NCBI GenBank assembly: GCA_028278345.1
Contig: JANQEL010000042.1
Span: 1 to 49,291 of the forward strand
Length of the DNA: 49,291 nucleotides
Reading direction: 5' to 3'
Source: Myxococcota bacterium
GTDB lineage: Bacteria > Myxococcota_A > UBA9160 > UBA4427
The position numbers were made by a program, and so were the translations under genes. How positions within the stretch are numbered: position 1 is the first letter of the stretch; each line of letters opens with the position of its first letter. The notes under the pieces were generated by a model. It made no database searches and was not told where the DNA came from. It saw nothing but the letters and a program-made list of their open reading frames with translations. Shown in pieces: positions 8,490 to 17,653 of this stretch.

Positions 8490-9593
8490 ATGCCTGCTAG
8501 GGTCAATAGACTAGTCCGTTCGGTGATCGCGTTCGCGGTCACCGGCGCACTCGCGCTTGGTTCGACGACCGTCGCGTTCGCCGATGAAACGGGAAGTGAC
8601 ACAGAAACCAGGCGATCGCGACTGCGCGATTGGATTCCTGCCGTTTCGCTCTCCGGCGAGTTCTCCGCACAGACCCAGGAATCGGCGGTCTCGAGTTCCT
8701 GTGACCACGGTGGTCCGGGGGGAAGTATCCTCGCGCCGTGTACCCAGGGCTCCGTTACACCCGGGGTCGACCCCCGCACCCTTCCTCCTCAGTCGTTTAC
8801 CGAACCCGCGATCCTTCGCCCCTCGCACGATGCATCGGACCTGACCTTGTGGCCCAGCGTGGGCATCGAGTTCCAGCTGGCCTCACCGATTCTGTTGGAA
8901 CTCCCGTTCGACGTGGATCCACGCTTGTTCGTCAGTGGCTCCGTGTCGGCCTCCTTTCCGCCCACGCGTACCATCGCGACGGAAGGCAATCTCGGCACCA
9001 TCAGTCTCCCCGAAGTGAGCAGGCCGATCGAAACGCTTTCGACGATTTCGCTGGAGGGGGTCGGATCGCACACCGAATCGGTCGTCCAGACACTGCAGTA
9101 CTCGGCGCAAGTCGGTATCTCCATTCCGATCCAGTACCGGGGTCGAACGATCAACATCAAGCCGTCGTTCGGTTGGTCGCGCTTCAGCCTGGACGTCACC
9201 GGTCGCGTCGCTGCCGCGGTCAAGGACGACGTCAACGGTATCTCCGGGAGTATCAACACTCCATTCGGTGCAAACATCCGCGAGATCTATCTCCGGGACA
9301 AGACGACCCTCGACGTCGACGGCATCGGTCCGGGTCTCGAGGTCGAGTACATCCCCGGGCGCTTCGGTGATTTCGGCGCGGCGGTCTTCGTCGGCGTCAA
9401 CGCATACAAGGTGATGGGCGACCGCGACGTCTCGCTCGATGATGACGTGACGTTCCAAGGCGGGCCCGGCGGGACGATCAATCCCGACGATCTCCTGCTC
9501 GAAGACACGTACCGCGCCGCGTGGGAACACGAGATCGATCCGTGGTTCTTCCGTCTACGCGTCGGAATGCGAATTCACTACATGCCCCAGTGA
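8490..9593 (+). CDS. Exported β-barrel-like protein of unknown function
   Basis: The protein has 367 aa. It starts with a Sec signal (MPARVNRLVRSVIAFAVTGA, cleavage near AFA-DE). The mature part alternates polar and hydrophobic residues, for example LFVSGSVSASF, SAQVGISIPI and FRLRVGMRIHYMPQ, as expected for an outer-membrane β-barrel or porin-like protein. I do not recognise the family. It is divergent from the TonB-dependent receptor with 131 bp between them and is followed after 2 nt by a membrane protein gene, so it may serve the same surface process. A TAATACT sequence lies close to the start and no clear Shine-Dalgarno is present. Confidence 0.7.
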   Translation: MPARVNRLVRSVIAFAVTGALALGSTTVAFADETGSDTETRRSRLRDWIPAVSLSGEFSAQTQESAVSSSCDHGGPGGSILAPCTQGSVTPGVDPRTLPPQSFTEPAILRPSHDASDLTLWPSVGIEFQLASPILLELPFDVDPRLFVSGSVSASFPPTRTIATEGNLGTISLPEVSRPIETLSTISLEGVGSHTESVVQTLQYSAQVGISIPIQYRGRTINIKPSFGWSRFSLDVTGRVAAAVKDDVNGISGSINTPFGANIREIYLRDKTTLDVDGIGPGLEVEYIPGRFGDFGAAVFVGVNAYKVMGDRDVSLDDDVTFQGGPGGTINPDDLLLEDTYRAAWEHEIDPWFFRLRVGMRIHYMPQ

Positions 9594-9595
9594 GC

Positions 9596-11746
9596 ATGCG
9601 CGTCGCGACGTGGCTGAGCTTCGGGGCGGCCGCAGTCGTCGTCGCGGCCACCCTCGTGTCGGTCGGGCAGCCCGTCTTCGCCGAAGACACCTGGTGGCAC
9701 CTCGCCATGGGAAGGGCCTACGCGGCCGCAGGGCCCTGGCTCGACGCGGATCCCCTGCTCTTCACCGCGCAGGAGATTCCCGCGCCCGCATCCTGGTTGG
9801 CTGGCGTGCTGCTCCACGGTCTCGAGGCCGCGACGGGGTTCCAGGGGCTTCGGGTCTTCCACACCGCGCTGGTGGCCACGATCCTCTGGATGGCCGCGCG
9901 CGCCCTCCTGCGAACCAGTGGCTCGATCGCGTTCGCAAGCCTCGCCACCGCAGTGTTCGCGGCCTTGTCGGCGTATCGGTTGTTTCAACTTCGTCCGGAG
10001 TTGTTGACCGTGTCGTTCGCCTTGCTGCTCGTGCAGAGACTCGTGCTCGACGGGTCGACGGGCACTTCGTCGGCTGGACGCAAGCCCATGGGCGCCGCGA
10101 TCTTCGCCGCGGTGTTGTTCGGGTGCTGGGCGAACGTCCACGCCGCGTTCCTGCTCGGGCCGATCCTGTTGGCCACCGCCACCGGCGCGGCCGCGCTCGC
10201 GGCGTGGATTCCCCAGAACGGATTCACCGCCTCCACTGCGCGACTGAGAATGTTCGCCAGCGCGCTGGTCGTCGGGACGCTCGCAACGTTCGTCAATCCG
10301 GAGGGAGCTGGACCGCACCTGCTCTACTTCATCGCGGGTTCCGACACGCCTTCACTCGCGAGTGTCGTCGACGAGTGGTCGCGCTTTCCGCTACTGACCC
10401 TTCCCAAGGCGAACCTGCCTCCGTCACTGCTCTCCTGGGGTGCCACCTGGCTTGCGATGATCGGGCTACCGATCTCGCTTCTCTTCGCCGCGCGGGCCCG
10501 GCGGCGCGAACGATCTCGTGGATCGCAAGCGCAGCCACTCCTCGATCCAGTTCTGCTGGCGATCGCGGCGGCGTCGCTGGTCGCAATGCTGTTGGCGGTT
10601 CGCTTCAGCTGGATGGTGATCTTCGTGCTGCTGGCCCTCGGTCATACCCTGCGCGTCGCGGGTGCGTTCGAAGGCCGGGGTCGCGCCGCGAGCGGCATGT
10701 GCGCGGTACTCGCCGTGGCCACTGCCTGGGCGTTCTTCTCCCTCGGCGCATGGCCGATGATTTCGCGCGCCGTCAACGCACGAACCTACGCGGCCCCCTA
10801 CCCCGCCGCGAAGCATCAAGCGCATGCAATCTGGTTCCTGGCGGATAGCGGCGTCGAAGGGCGCATCTTCAACGACTACTCGAGTGGCAACTTCCTCGGC
10901 TACTGGCTCGGCCCGAAGGTCATGACCTTCATCAACGGCTCGATGAACATCCCGCGCGCCACGCGCGACGACGGCGTGGCGATCGAACGACGCGGCTGGC
11001 AGTCGGAGATCCCGATCGAGACCCTCCTCGACCGCCACGAGATCGACCTCTTCTTCGGCAGCGGTATGCCCTTCCAGCGCCGCGCCAACCGTGAGACGCC
11101 GATCATGACCCGACACCTCGAGCGCACCGAAGGCTGGATGTTGGTCTTCCGCACCATCACGGCCGCCGTCTATCTCCGTACGAACGATCGCAACCGGGTC
11201 AACCTGGATCGGATCGCGGACTACTACGCGGCGGCCGGGGTGCCCTTCGACCGCCGGACGGGGTTCGATCCGCTCTCCATCATCGAACACGCTCCCCGCT
11301 GGGCAACCGATCACGGCATCATCCCGCGGGATTGGCCGCAGGTGCTGCAGAACGAGGACGCCGCGGATCCCAGTGAGCAACTCCGGGCGCGTCATCGCCA
11401 GGCCACGACCCTCGTCCTGCTCGGCGCCTACGAACAGGCCGCCGAACTCGATCGCGAGACCCTGGGCCGAAACCCGCGAGCGCAGGCCGTCGCAAAGCGG
11501 CTTCTCTTTTGTCTTCTCCAGATCGGTGAATCGGCTCAGGAGGAAGCGTCAATACTCGCGCAGGCGCTCGAAGAGGTCGTCGGCCAGGGGGACCCGGTGG
11601 CGACCCTGCTGATCTCTGCGGCGCGAAACGGCCCCACCTTCGAGCCTGCGCAGCGCCGCGCGATGGTATCGACGGTTCCGATGCTGACGCGCGCCGAGGC
11701 CAAGCGTTTTGGCATCGGCTTCGTGGGCCCCGAGGCGCGCCGCTGA
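9596..11746 (+). CDS. Polytopic membrane protein, GT-C glycosyltransferase-like
   Basis: The protein has 716 aa from the ATG at 9596, 2 nt after the preceding stop. An in-frame GTG at 9590 would overlap that stop, so coupled translation is likely either way. About ten hydrophobic segments fill residues 5-400. The first loop EDTWWHLAMGRAY carries the acidic motif placed after the first membrane segment in GT-C enzymes. A periplasmic domain follows with IFNDYSSGNFLGYWL, a phrase common in this uncharacterised family, and the C-terminal 130 residues are helical. GT-C proteins transfer sugars from lipid-linked donors in the periplasm. The acceptor is unknown, and some proteins of this type have no proven activity. 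Confidence 0.65.
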   Translation: MRVATWLSFGAAAVVVAATLVSVGQPVFAEDTWWHLAMGRAYAAAGPWLDADPLLFTAQEIPAPASWLAGVLLHGLEAATGFQGLRVFHTALVATILWMAARALLRTSGSIAFASLATAVFAALSAYRLFQLRPELLTVSFALLLVQRLVLDGSTGTSSAGRKPMGAAIFAAVLFGCWANVHAAFLLGPILLATATGAAALAAWIPQNGFTASTARLRMFASALVVGTLATFVNPEGAGPHLLYFIAGSDTPSLASVVDEWSRFPLLTLPKANLPPSLLSWGATWLAMIGLPISLLFAARARRRERSRGSQAQPLLDPVLLAIAAASLVAMLLAVRFSWMVIFVLLALGHTLRVAGAFEGRGRAASGMCAVLAVATAWAFFSLGAWPMISRAVNARTYAAPYPAAKHQAHAIWFLADSGVEGRIFNDYSSGNFLGYWLGPKVMTFINGSMNIPRATRDDGVAIERRGWQSEIPIETLLDRHEIDLFFGSGMPFQRRANRETPIMTRHLERTEGWMLVFRTITAAVYLRTNDRNRVNLDRIADYYAAAGVPFDRRTGFDPLSIIEHAPRWATDHGIIPRDWPQVLQNEDAADPSEQLRARHRQATTLVLLGAYEQAAELDRETLGRNPRAQAVAKRLLFCLLQIGESAQEEASILAQALEEVVGQGDPVATLLISAARNGPTFEPAQRRAMVSTVPMLTRAEAKRFGIGFVGPEARR

Positions 11747-12263
11747 ATCCGCGACTCGACTTGCAACGCGCTGCCTTCCAAGACGATTCCAAGGCGGTGC
11801 AGCGCCAGAGCCGATCGGTAATAATGCTGCACCCGGTTGCTCACCCCCCACCCGATCGGCACGCCGCCGCTCGACCTCGTGGCAGGGTCGGGCACACCGA
11901 GGATCCGATCGAAGGCGCACGGTTTGCCTTCCAAAATGTGCGCGAGTTCGACAACCAGGGGTCGCTCACTGCGGCAACCCGACGACGGCGGCAACGCCAG
12001 ACACGCGGATGGTTCAGTAGCAATGCAGGTGCGAGAGAGACCGACCGTTTCGCTCGCACGATCAGGTTCAAGCAGCAGTCGACATTCGAATTCCAACCAT
12101 CCCTTCAGCGCCCGCGACTCCCAGTCGGGGAACCGGGCATCGGGGTTCCGCTCGATTTCAAGCGTTCGATTTCATCCAGGCAATGGAATGTCTGCCGCGG
12201 GCAACGATGGCGCGGCCGGACGACGGTGTGGTCAAGACACCGAGGAGTTTGAGGAGAGTTTTC
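11747..12263. other. 517-bp intergenic region upstream of the TonB2 operon
   Basis: I see no convincing gene here. The frames that cross it lack ribosome sites and any recognisable protein. It holds a 7-bp hairpin GTGCGAG/CTCGCAC (12029-12035 and 12053-12059), a second inverted repeat GGAACC/GGTTCC (12129-12134 and 12144-12149), and the 10-mer TGCCTTCCAA twice. The Shine-Dalgarno GAGGAGA for the operon lies at its right edge. A regulatory leader or a small RNA is possible. No clear Fur box was found. Confidence 0.5.
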
Positions 12264-13052
12264 ATGTTTTGGACAGCGCGTAAGACCGCTGCACGCATCG
12301 GGCTCGGCGCCGCGGTTGTGCTCGCGGGCTCCATGGCGATCGCCCAGGAGGGCGAGCTCGGCGAACTGGTCGACGCCCGCAGCGAAGGCAACGAAGACGC
12401 CGCGCAGGTGCAGAAACAGATCGACGAGATCAGCGACACCACCGACAGCCTGCTCAGCCAGTACCGCACCACGCTCAAGCAGATCGATTCGATCGAGCAG
12501 TACAACGCCCAGATCCTCAAGCTGATTGCCTCGCAGGAAGGCGAGATCGAATCGCTGGTGCAGCAGGTCGGGCAGGTGCAGAGCGTCGGCCGCAGCGTGA
12601 CGCCGCTGATGGTTCGCATGATCGAGGCCATCGAGAAGTTCGTCGAACTCGACGTGCCCTTCCTGCTCGACGAGCGCACCGAGCGCATGGAGAAGCTCCG
12701 CGAGACGATGGAGCGTGCCGACGTCACGACCCCCGAGAAGTTCCGCGCGATCATGGAGGCCTACCAGATCGAGAACGAGTACGGCCGCACCATCGAGGCC
12801 TATCGCGCCTCGCTGGTGATCGGCGACAAGGAGACCACGGTCGACTTCCTGCGCTTCGGCCGCATCGCCCTCGTCTATCAGAGCCTCGACGAGACCCTCC
12901 AGGGTCGCTGGGACCAGAAGACGCGGTCCTGGGTCGCCCTCGACGGCTCCTTCCGCTCCGCGATTCGCCACGGTCTGAAGATTGCCCGCAAGCAATCCGC
13001 GCCGGATCTGATCAACCTGCCGCTGCCGGCACCGTCGGACGCTCGGGGGTAA
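12264..13052 (+). CDS. DUF3450 periplasmic coiled-coil protein of the TonB2 system
   Basis: The protein has 262 aa. The ATG at 12264 follows GAGGAGA; an upstream ATG at 12183 would put 27 residues before the signal peptide and is rejected. A signal peptide ends near AIAQ. The mature part is a long α-helical coiled coil (QVQKQIDEISDTTDSLLSQY, then SQEGEIESLVQQVGQVQSVG) followed by VPFLLDERTERMEKLRETM, which is typical of DUF3450. Genes of this family begin TonB2-type operons in marine gammaproteobacteria and related groups. The protein probably works in the periplasm with the TtpC-like protein encoded 6 nt downstream. Its exact role is not established. Confidence 0.9.
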   Translation: MFWTARKTAARIGLGAAVVLAGSMAIAQEGELGELVDARSEGNEDAAQVQKQIDEISDTTDSLLSQYRTTLKQIDSIEQYNAQILKLIASQEGEIESLVQQVGQVQSVGRSVTPLMVRMIEAIEKFVELDVPFLLDERTERMEKLRETMERADVTTPEKFRAIMEAYQIENEYGRTIEAYRASLVIGDKETTVDFLRFGRIALVYQSLDETLQGRWDQKTRSWVALDGSFRSAIRHGLKIARKQSAPDLINLPLPAPSDARG

Positions 13053-13058
13053 GCGAAA

Positions 13059-14441
13059 ATGAATCTTCGAAAAACGTGCCTCGCCCTCGCGGCCGCGCTC
13101 TGCTTGGCTGCCCTCTGTATGGCCGCGCTTCCCGCCGTCGCGCAGGAAGCCGACAAGGCGACCGATCTCTTCGAACTCCTCGACCTCGTCGAGAAGGGCC
13201 TCGAAACCGAAAAGGCAGAGAACAAACAGCGCCTGGAAGCCTTCGAAGCCGCGAAGGAGAACCAGGAGCAGCTGCTCACCGAAGCCAAGGCCAAGCTCAA
13301 GGGCCTCGAAGAGCTCTCGCTCCAGTACGAGGGCAGCTACAACGACAACGAACGTCGCATCGGCGAACTCGAAGCCGACCTCGCAGAACAACTCGGTCAG
13401 ATGGGCGAGCTCTTCGGCGTCGTGCGGCAGGTGTCGAACGACCTGAGTGGCCAGGTCTGGGATTCGCTGATCAGCTCCCAGCTCCAGGGCCGCAAGGATA
13501 TGCTCGACCAGCTCGGTCGCTCGAAGGAACTCCCCTCGACCGCCGATCTCGAGCGGCTGTGGTTCGAACTGCAGCGCGAGATGACCCAGCAGGGTGAAGT
13601 CGTTCGCTTCGACGCGACGGTGCTCACCGGTGAGGGGCAGACGGAAACGAAGTCGGTGGTGCGCGCCGGTCCGTTCAACGCGGTCAGTGGCGGCAAGTTC
13701 CTCGTCTGGGAACCCGCCGAGAACAAGTTGCGCGAACTGACGCGGCAGCCTCCCTCGAAGTACCTGAGCACGGTCGAACCGTTCGAAGAGCTGACGGAAG
13801 GCGTCGAAGTGCTGGCCCTCGACCCCTCGCGCGGCACCCTGCTCAACGCCCTGACGGATACGCCGAGCGTCACCGAGCGCATCGGCCAGGGTGGTGCGGT
13901 GGGTGCCGTGATCATCACCCTGGGTTCTTCGGCCTTCCTGCTCGGCCTGATCCGCTGGTTCATCATCTGGCGCACCGGCCGCAAGGTGGCGGCCCAGCAG
14001 CGCAGCGACCATGTCGACAAGGGCAATCCCCTCGGTCGCGTGCTCTCGGTCTACGAAGACAACCGCGACGTCGACGCCGAGACCCTCGAGCTCAAGCTCG
14101 ACGAAGCGGTGCTCCGTGAATCGGCATCGGTCACCCGCCTGATCTGGATCGTGAAGACGGTCTCCGCCCTGGCACCGCTCCTCGGTCTGCTCGGGACGGT
14201 CACCGGTATGATCCAGACCTTCCAGGCGATCACGCTCTTCGGTGCCGGTGATCCCAAGATGATGGCCGGTGGTATTTCCGAGGCCCTCGTGACCACGATG
14301 CTCGGCCTGTGTGCCGCGATCCCGCTCGTACTTCTGTACGACACCCTCGCGAACAGCACTCGCTACATCATCGACGTGCTCGACGAACAGAGCGCGGGTC
14401 TGATCGCCGCACGCTCGGAACGCGACCATGTGGGAGATTGA
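13059..14441 (+). CDS. TtpC-like MotA/TolQ/ExbB protein with periplasmic coiled coil
   Basis: The protein has 460 aa. It has a signal peptide (MNLRKTCLALAAALCLAALC, cleavage near AVAQ), a helical periplasmic region to about residue 270, a membrane segment (AVIITLGSSAFLLGLIRW) and a C-terminal proton-channel domain with APLLGLLGTVTGMIQTFQAI. This is the architecture of TtpC, the extra ExbB-like subunit that TonB2 systems of Vibrio and others require. It should sit in the inner membrane and couple proton flow to TonB movement. It lies 6 nt after the DUF3450 gene and overlaps exbB by 14 nt, so translation is coupled. Confidence 0.92.
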   Translation: MNLRKTCLALAAALCLAALCMAALPAVAQEADKATDLFELLDLVEKGLETEKAENKQRLEAFEAAKENQEQLLTEAKAKLKGLEELSLQYEGSYNDNERRIGELEADLAEQLGQMGELFGVVRQVSNDLSGQVWDSLISSQLQGRKDMLDQLGRSKELPSTADLERLWFELQREMTQQGEVVRFDATVLTGEGQTETKSVVRAGPFNAVSGGKFLVWEPAENKLRELTRQPPSKYLSTVEPFEELTEGVEVLALDPSRGTLLNALTDTPSVTERIGQGGAVGAVIITLGSSAFLLGLIRWFIIWRTGRKVAAQQRSDHVDKGNPLGRVLSVYEDNRDVDAETLELKLDEAVLRESASVTRLIWIVKTVSALAPLLGLLGTVTGMIQTFQAITLFGAGDPKMMAGGISEALVTTMLGLCAAIPLVLLYDTLANSTRYIIDVLDEQSAGLIAARSERDHVGD

Positions 14442-14949
14442 GTTCATCGCAAAGGTCCGCGATTTCATCGAGCAGGGCGGTGACGTCCTGCTCGCAATCG
14501 CGTTCGCGACCGCAGTGATGTGGACCCTGATCTACGAGCGCTTCTATTACTTCCGCACGCTTCATCGCAAGGAAGTCGAGCGCATCCGTTCGATCTGGGA
14601 CACCCGCTACGACCGCCACTCCTGGGAGAGCGGTCACATCCGCCGCATGCTGATCAGCGATGTACGCCTCAAGTTGATGTCGGGGCTCGGCCCGATCCAG
14701 ACTCTCATCAAGGTGGCACCGATGTTGGGTCTCCTGGGCACGGTGACGGGCATGATCGAGGTCTTCGACGTGATGGCCGGCGGCAGCGGCAACGCGCGCG
14801 GCATGGCGGCCGGTGTGTCGAAGGCGACGCTCCCCACCATGGCGGGCATGGTGGCCGCGATTTCCGGCATGATCTTCAGTGTCCAGCTGATGCGCTTTGC
14901 GAAGGACGAATCGCAGCGCATCGAAGACAGCCTGGAATTGGATCACTGA
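14428..14949 (+). CDS. exbB: ExbB2-type biopolymer transport protein
   Basis: The protein has 173 aa, short as usual for ExbB2. Three membrane segments are visible: about residues 18-37 (GDVLLAIAFATAVMWTLIY), then APMLGLLGTVTGMIEVFDVM, then TMAGMVAAISGMIFSVQLM. The GLLGTVTGMI motif is the family signature and lines the proton path shared with ExbD. It overlaps the TtpC-like gene by 14 nt. A 64-nt gap separates it from tonB, at the place where exbD stands in most TonB2 operons; here exbD is at 17150. Confidence 0.93.
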   Translation: MWEIEFIAKVRDFIEQGGDVLLAIAFATAVMWTLIYERFYYFRTLHRKEVERIRSIWDTRYDRHSWESGHIRRMLISDVRLKLMSGLGPIQTLIKVAPMLGLLGTVTGMIEVFDVMAGGSGNARGMAAGVSKATLPTMAGMVAAISGMIFSVQLMRFAKDESQRIEDSLELDH

Positions 14950-15013
14950 GCCGCGGACACCCGTCTGCGCAGAAGCGAGAAGAGTTGAACCTGGCGATGT
15001 GGGGAAAGCAGCC

Positions 15014-15667
15014 ATGAGTGCACCCAACCCCCCGATTCAAAGAGGCCCCGGACGCTTCATCGGCGCCATACTCCTTGGCGCGGTGACGGCGTTCGCGCTG
15101 TTCTGGATCATGCAGGCCCTGGTGTCGGTGACGGGTCAGTTGAAGGATGCGGGTGGCAATCTCTCGATCGAGTTCGTCCGCCTCAAGCGCGATTCGACCC
15201 CCGAGACCAAGAAGCGCGAAAAGCCTCAACGACAGAAGCCCGATCAGCAGCCGCCGCCCCCCGATCTCAACCTCTCGCAGAACCTGAACCCCGGGGACGC
15301 GGTCGCCGACATCTCCCCCAACATCGATACGGGCCTCGAACTCGAGAGCGCCACCGACATCGCCTCCGCGGGTGGTGGCGATCGCGAGGCCGTTCCGCTG
15401 GTCCGCGTGGAGCCGACCTATCCGCCGCGCGCCAAGCAGCAGGGCATCGAGGGCTACGTGGACGTGAGCTTCACCATCACCCCGGTCGGCACCACCGCCG
15501 ACGTGGAGGTGTACCGCTCGAAGCCTCCATACATCTTCGATCGCGAAGCCATCCGCGCGGTTCGCAAGTGGCGTTACAACCCGAAGATGGAAGGCGGCGC
15601 GCCGGTGGCGCGACCCAATCAGCTGATCCGCCTCGAGTTCGAGCTGCCGAAGGAGGGTCGCCGATGA
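15014..15667 (+). CDS. tonB: TonB energy-transducing protein
   Basis: The protein has 217 aa from the ATG at 15014. One N-terminal membrane anchor lies at about residues 15-37. A Lys/Pro/Gln-rich linker follows (EKPQRQKPDQQPPPPDL), then the TonB C-terminal domain with YPPRAKQQGIEGYVDVSF and AIRAVRKWRYNPKMEGG, matching the conserved YP..A...G..G.V.V.F and W.Y.P elements. The linker is short, as in TonB2 proteins. It carries energy from the ExbB/ExbD/TtpC complex to outer-membrane receptors such as the one at 5584-8358. Its TGA overlaps the next ATG (ATGA). Confidence 0.95.
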   Translation: MSAPNPPIQRGPGRFIGAILLGAVTAFALFWIMQALVSVTGQLKDAGGNLSIEFVRLKRDSTPETKKREKPQRQKPDQQPPPPDLNLSQNLNPGDAVADISPNIDTGLELESATDIASAGGGDREAVPLVRVEPTYPPRAKQQGIEGYVDVSFTITPVGTTADVEVYRSKPPYIFDREAIRAVRKWRYNPKMEGGAPVARPNQLIRLEFELPKEGRR

Positions 15668-17064
15668 TCGCGAAGCGAACGCTCCCGCTGATCGCTCTCG
15701 CGGCGGCGCTCTCGTTCTTCGCCGCCGCTCCCGTGTATGCGCAGGAAGCCGATGCGGCGGCGGGGGATGCAGCGACCACGGAAAGCAGCGCCGCCGAAGA
15801 AGTCGAAGCGGCGGAGGAGAGCGAACCCGAAGTCCACCCCGAGGACATCATCGACGCCATTCCCGGGCCGCCCCCGGGACAGGAACGACCCGACTTCGTC
15901 GAGGAGATGCTCTCGCGCAAGTCGCGCGCCTTTGCGAATCCCGTCAACACGCGCATCAACCGCTACCTCGCGGCGGCGATGGAGCAGTCGGAAGAGCAGA
16001 GCCCCGAAGTCGGCCTCGCGTTGATCGGGCGGCTGAACCCCAAGCGCCTCAACGCCATGGAGCGCGCCAAGGTCTATCAGATCGAGGGTCTGCTCCACTA
16101 CGGCGCCGGGGATCTCGACCAGACGATCAAGTCGTTCCAGAAGTCGATCGACGAGAGGATCCTTCCCCTCGACCAGGAGACCAAGCTCCGCTTCAACGTG
16201 GCCCAGCTGATGGCCGGGCTCTACAAGTGGGACGACGCCATCCAGGCGATCTACGAGTGGTTCCGCTGGTCGCAGGAAGAAGACCCGCTGGCCTACTACC
16301 TGCTCGGTATCGCGAACTTCCAGCTCGGCAACTTCGACCTCGCCATCGCGAACACCCGCAAGGCACTCGAGGTCGCCGACGAGCCCAAGGAGAGCTGGCT
16401 CCAGCTGCTCGCCGCGCTTTGGGTGCAGCGCAACAACTACCGCATGGCGGCGCCGATATTCGAGGAGCTGATCACCCTCTTTCCGAAGAAGAACTACTGG
16501 GTGCAGCTGGGCCTGATCTACGGCGCCCTCGAGAAGTATCCCGCCTCCCTCTCGATCCAGCAGATCGCCTACGAGCAGGGGTTGCTCACCGAAGACAAGG
16601 AATTGCGACGCCTGGCACGTGCCTTCCTCTACGCCGAGCTGCCCTACCCGGCGGCCAAGGTGCTGCAGAGGGGGATCGACGATGGTTCGATCGAAGCCGA
16701 GCCGGATTCCCTGCAACTCCTCGCAAACAGCTGGATCGCCGCACGCGAATTCGAGAAGTCCCTGCCGCCGCTCCGGCGCGCCGCCGAGATCTCCGAGGAC
16801 GGAAACCTCTACGTCCGCCTCGGCCAGGTCTACCTCCAGCGCGAGGAATGGGGACAGGCGGCCGAACGACTCGAGGATGCGATCAAGAAGGGCGGGCTCG
16901 ACAAGCCGGGTTCGGCCCACCTGCTTCGTGGCATTGCGCTCTACAACACGGGAAAGCTCTTCGCCGCCAAGTCGACCTTCGTGCAGGCCAGGAAGTTCGA
17001 CAAGACGCGCAAGGAAGCGGAGCAGTGGCTCGATCACATCGAGAAGGAAGAGAACAGCACCTGA
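15664..17064 (+). CDS. TPR protein of the TonB2 operon
   Basis: The protein has 466 aa from the ATG at 15664, which overlaps the tonB stop by 4 nt. It has a signal peptide (MIAKRTLPLIALAAALSFFA, cleavage after VYA-QE), an acidic spacer rich in Ala and Glu, then TPR helices from about residue 90 to the end (GDLDQTIKSFQKSIDE, GNFDLAIANTRKALEVAD, EEWGQAAERLEDAIKKGG). A periplasmic TPR protein is the usual last member of TonB2 operons and, where tested in Vibrio (TtpB-like), is needed for full transport. No lipobox is present, so it is probably soluble in the periplasm. Confidence 0.88.
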   Translation: MIAKRTLPLIALAAALSFFAAAPVYAQEADAAAGDAATTESSAAEEVEAAEESEPEVHPEDIIDAIPGPPPGQERPDFVEEMLSRKSRAFANPVNTRINRYLAAAMEQSEEQSPEVGLALIGRLNPKRLNAMERAKVYQIEGLLHYGAGDLDQTIKSFQKSIDERILPLDQETKLRFNVAQLMAGLYKWDDAIQAIYEWFRWSQEEDPLAYYLLGIANFQLGNFDLAIANTRKALEVADEPKESWLQLLAALWVQRNNYRMAAPIFEELITLFPKKNYWVQLGLIYGALEKYPASLSIQQIAYEQGLLTEDKELRRLARAFLYAELPYPAAKVLQRGIDDGSIEAEPDSLQLLANSWIAAREFEKSLPPLRRAAEISEDGNLYVRLGQVYLQREEWGQAAERLEDAIKKGGLDKPGSAHLLRGIALYNTGKLFAAKSTFVQARKFDKTRKEAEQWLDHIEKEENST

Positions 17065-17149
17065 GCGTGCGCCATCCCAACGCGGGGATCATTCGTCGAA
17101 CCCCGTTCGAACCCAATCGAAAGACATCGAGAGAACAAAGGAAGCCGTC

Positions 17150-17557
17150 ATGAGAAAGCGCCGCAGGGATTCGGGAGAAGAGGAGAGCGAGGTCAACCTG
17201 ACGCCGATGCTCGACGTCGTGTTCATCATGCTCATCTTCTTCATCGTGACGGCCTCGTTCGTGAAGGAGTCGGGCATCGACATCAGTCGACCCGGCGCCG
17301 CCACCGCGACGAAGAAGGAACGCGGCAACATCCTCGTCGCGATCACTTCGAAGAATCAGATCTGGATCGATCGTCGCCAGGTCGACCCGCGCGCACTGCG
17401 CGCCAACATCGAGCGCCTGCGCGCCGAGAACCCGCAGGGCGCGGTCGTGATCCAGGCCGACAAGGAGTCGAAGAACGCGCTCCTCGTCGAGGTGATGGAT
17501 GCGGCGCGCCTGGCCGGTGTCGAGAACGTGTCGATCGCGGCGGACATCGTCGAATAG
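17150..17557 (+). CDS. exbD: ExbD biopolymer transport protein
   Basis: The protein has 135 aa. AAAGGA precedes the ATG at 17150. The N-terminus is basic (MRKRRRDSG), then ESEVNLTPMLDVVFIMLIFF contains the single membrane helix with the essential Asp of the LTPMLDVVF motif, followed by the periplasmic ExbD domain ending VSIAADIVE. It forms the proton channel with ExbB. Its position is odd: it comes last, 85 nt after the TPR gene, instead of between exbB and tonB. It still completes the six-gene set, and no second exbD is present in the window. Confidence 0.94.
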   Translation: MRKRRRDSGEEESEVNLTPMLDVVFIMLIFFIVTASFVKESGIDISRPGAATATKKERGNILVAITSKNQIWIDRRQVDPRALRANIERLRAENPQGAVVIQADKESKNALLVEVMDAARLAGVENVSIAADIVE

Positions 17558-17653
17558 CCCACGCGCTGCTCGCCGGGGCATCACGCCGCTGACGTCCCCC
17601 CGACCCCGTTCGAACCCCCTTTTCGCCACCCTTCTGCGCCGGAGTCCTGCTGT

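Noticed and set aside
6256..8514. A 752-aa open frame on the plus strand opposite the TonB-dependent receptor
   Set aside because: It is an antisense frame produced by high GC at third positions; the opposite strand encodes a clear receptor with plug and barrel.
11815..11840. Possible Fur box (GGTAATAATGCTG) upstream of the TonB2 operon
   Set aside because: Only part of one half-site matches and the palindrome is absent.
11761..12252. A possible small gene in the 517-bp gap
   Set aside because: The translation is low-complexity and Arg-rich with no ribosome site and no recognisable domain.
12105..14468. A 787-aa minus-strand open frame across the TonB2 operon
   Set aside because: It lies opposite well-supported DUF3450, TtpC-like and ExbB genes, and its sequence has no family motifs or signal.
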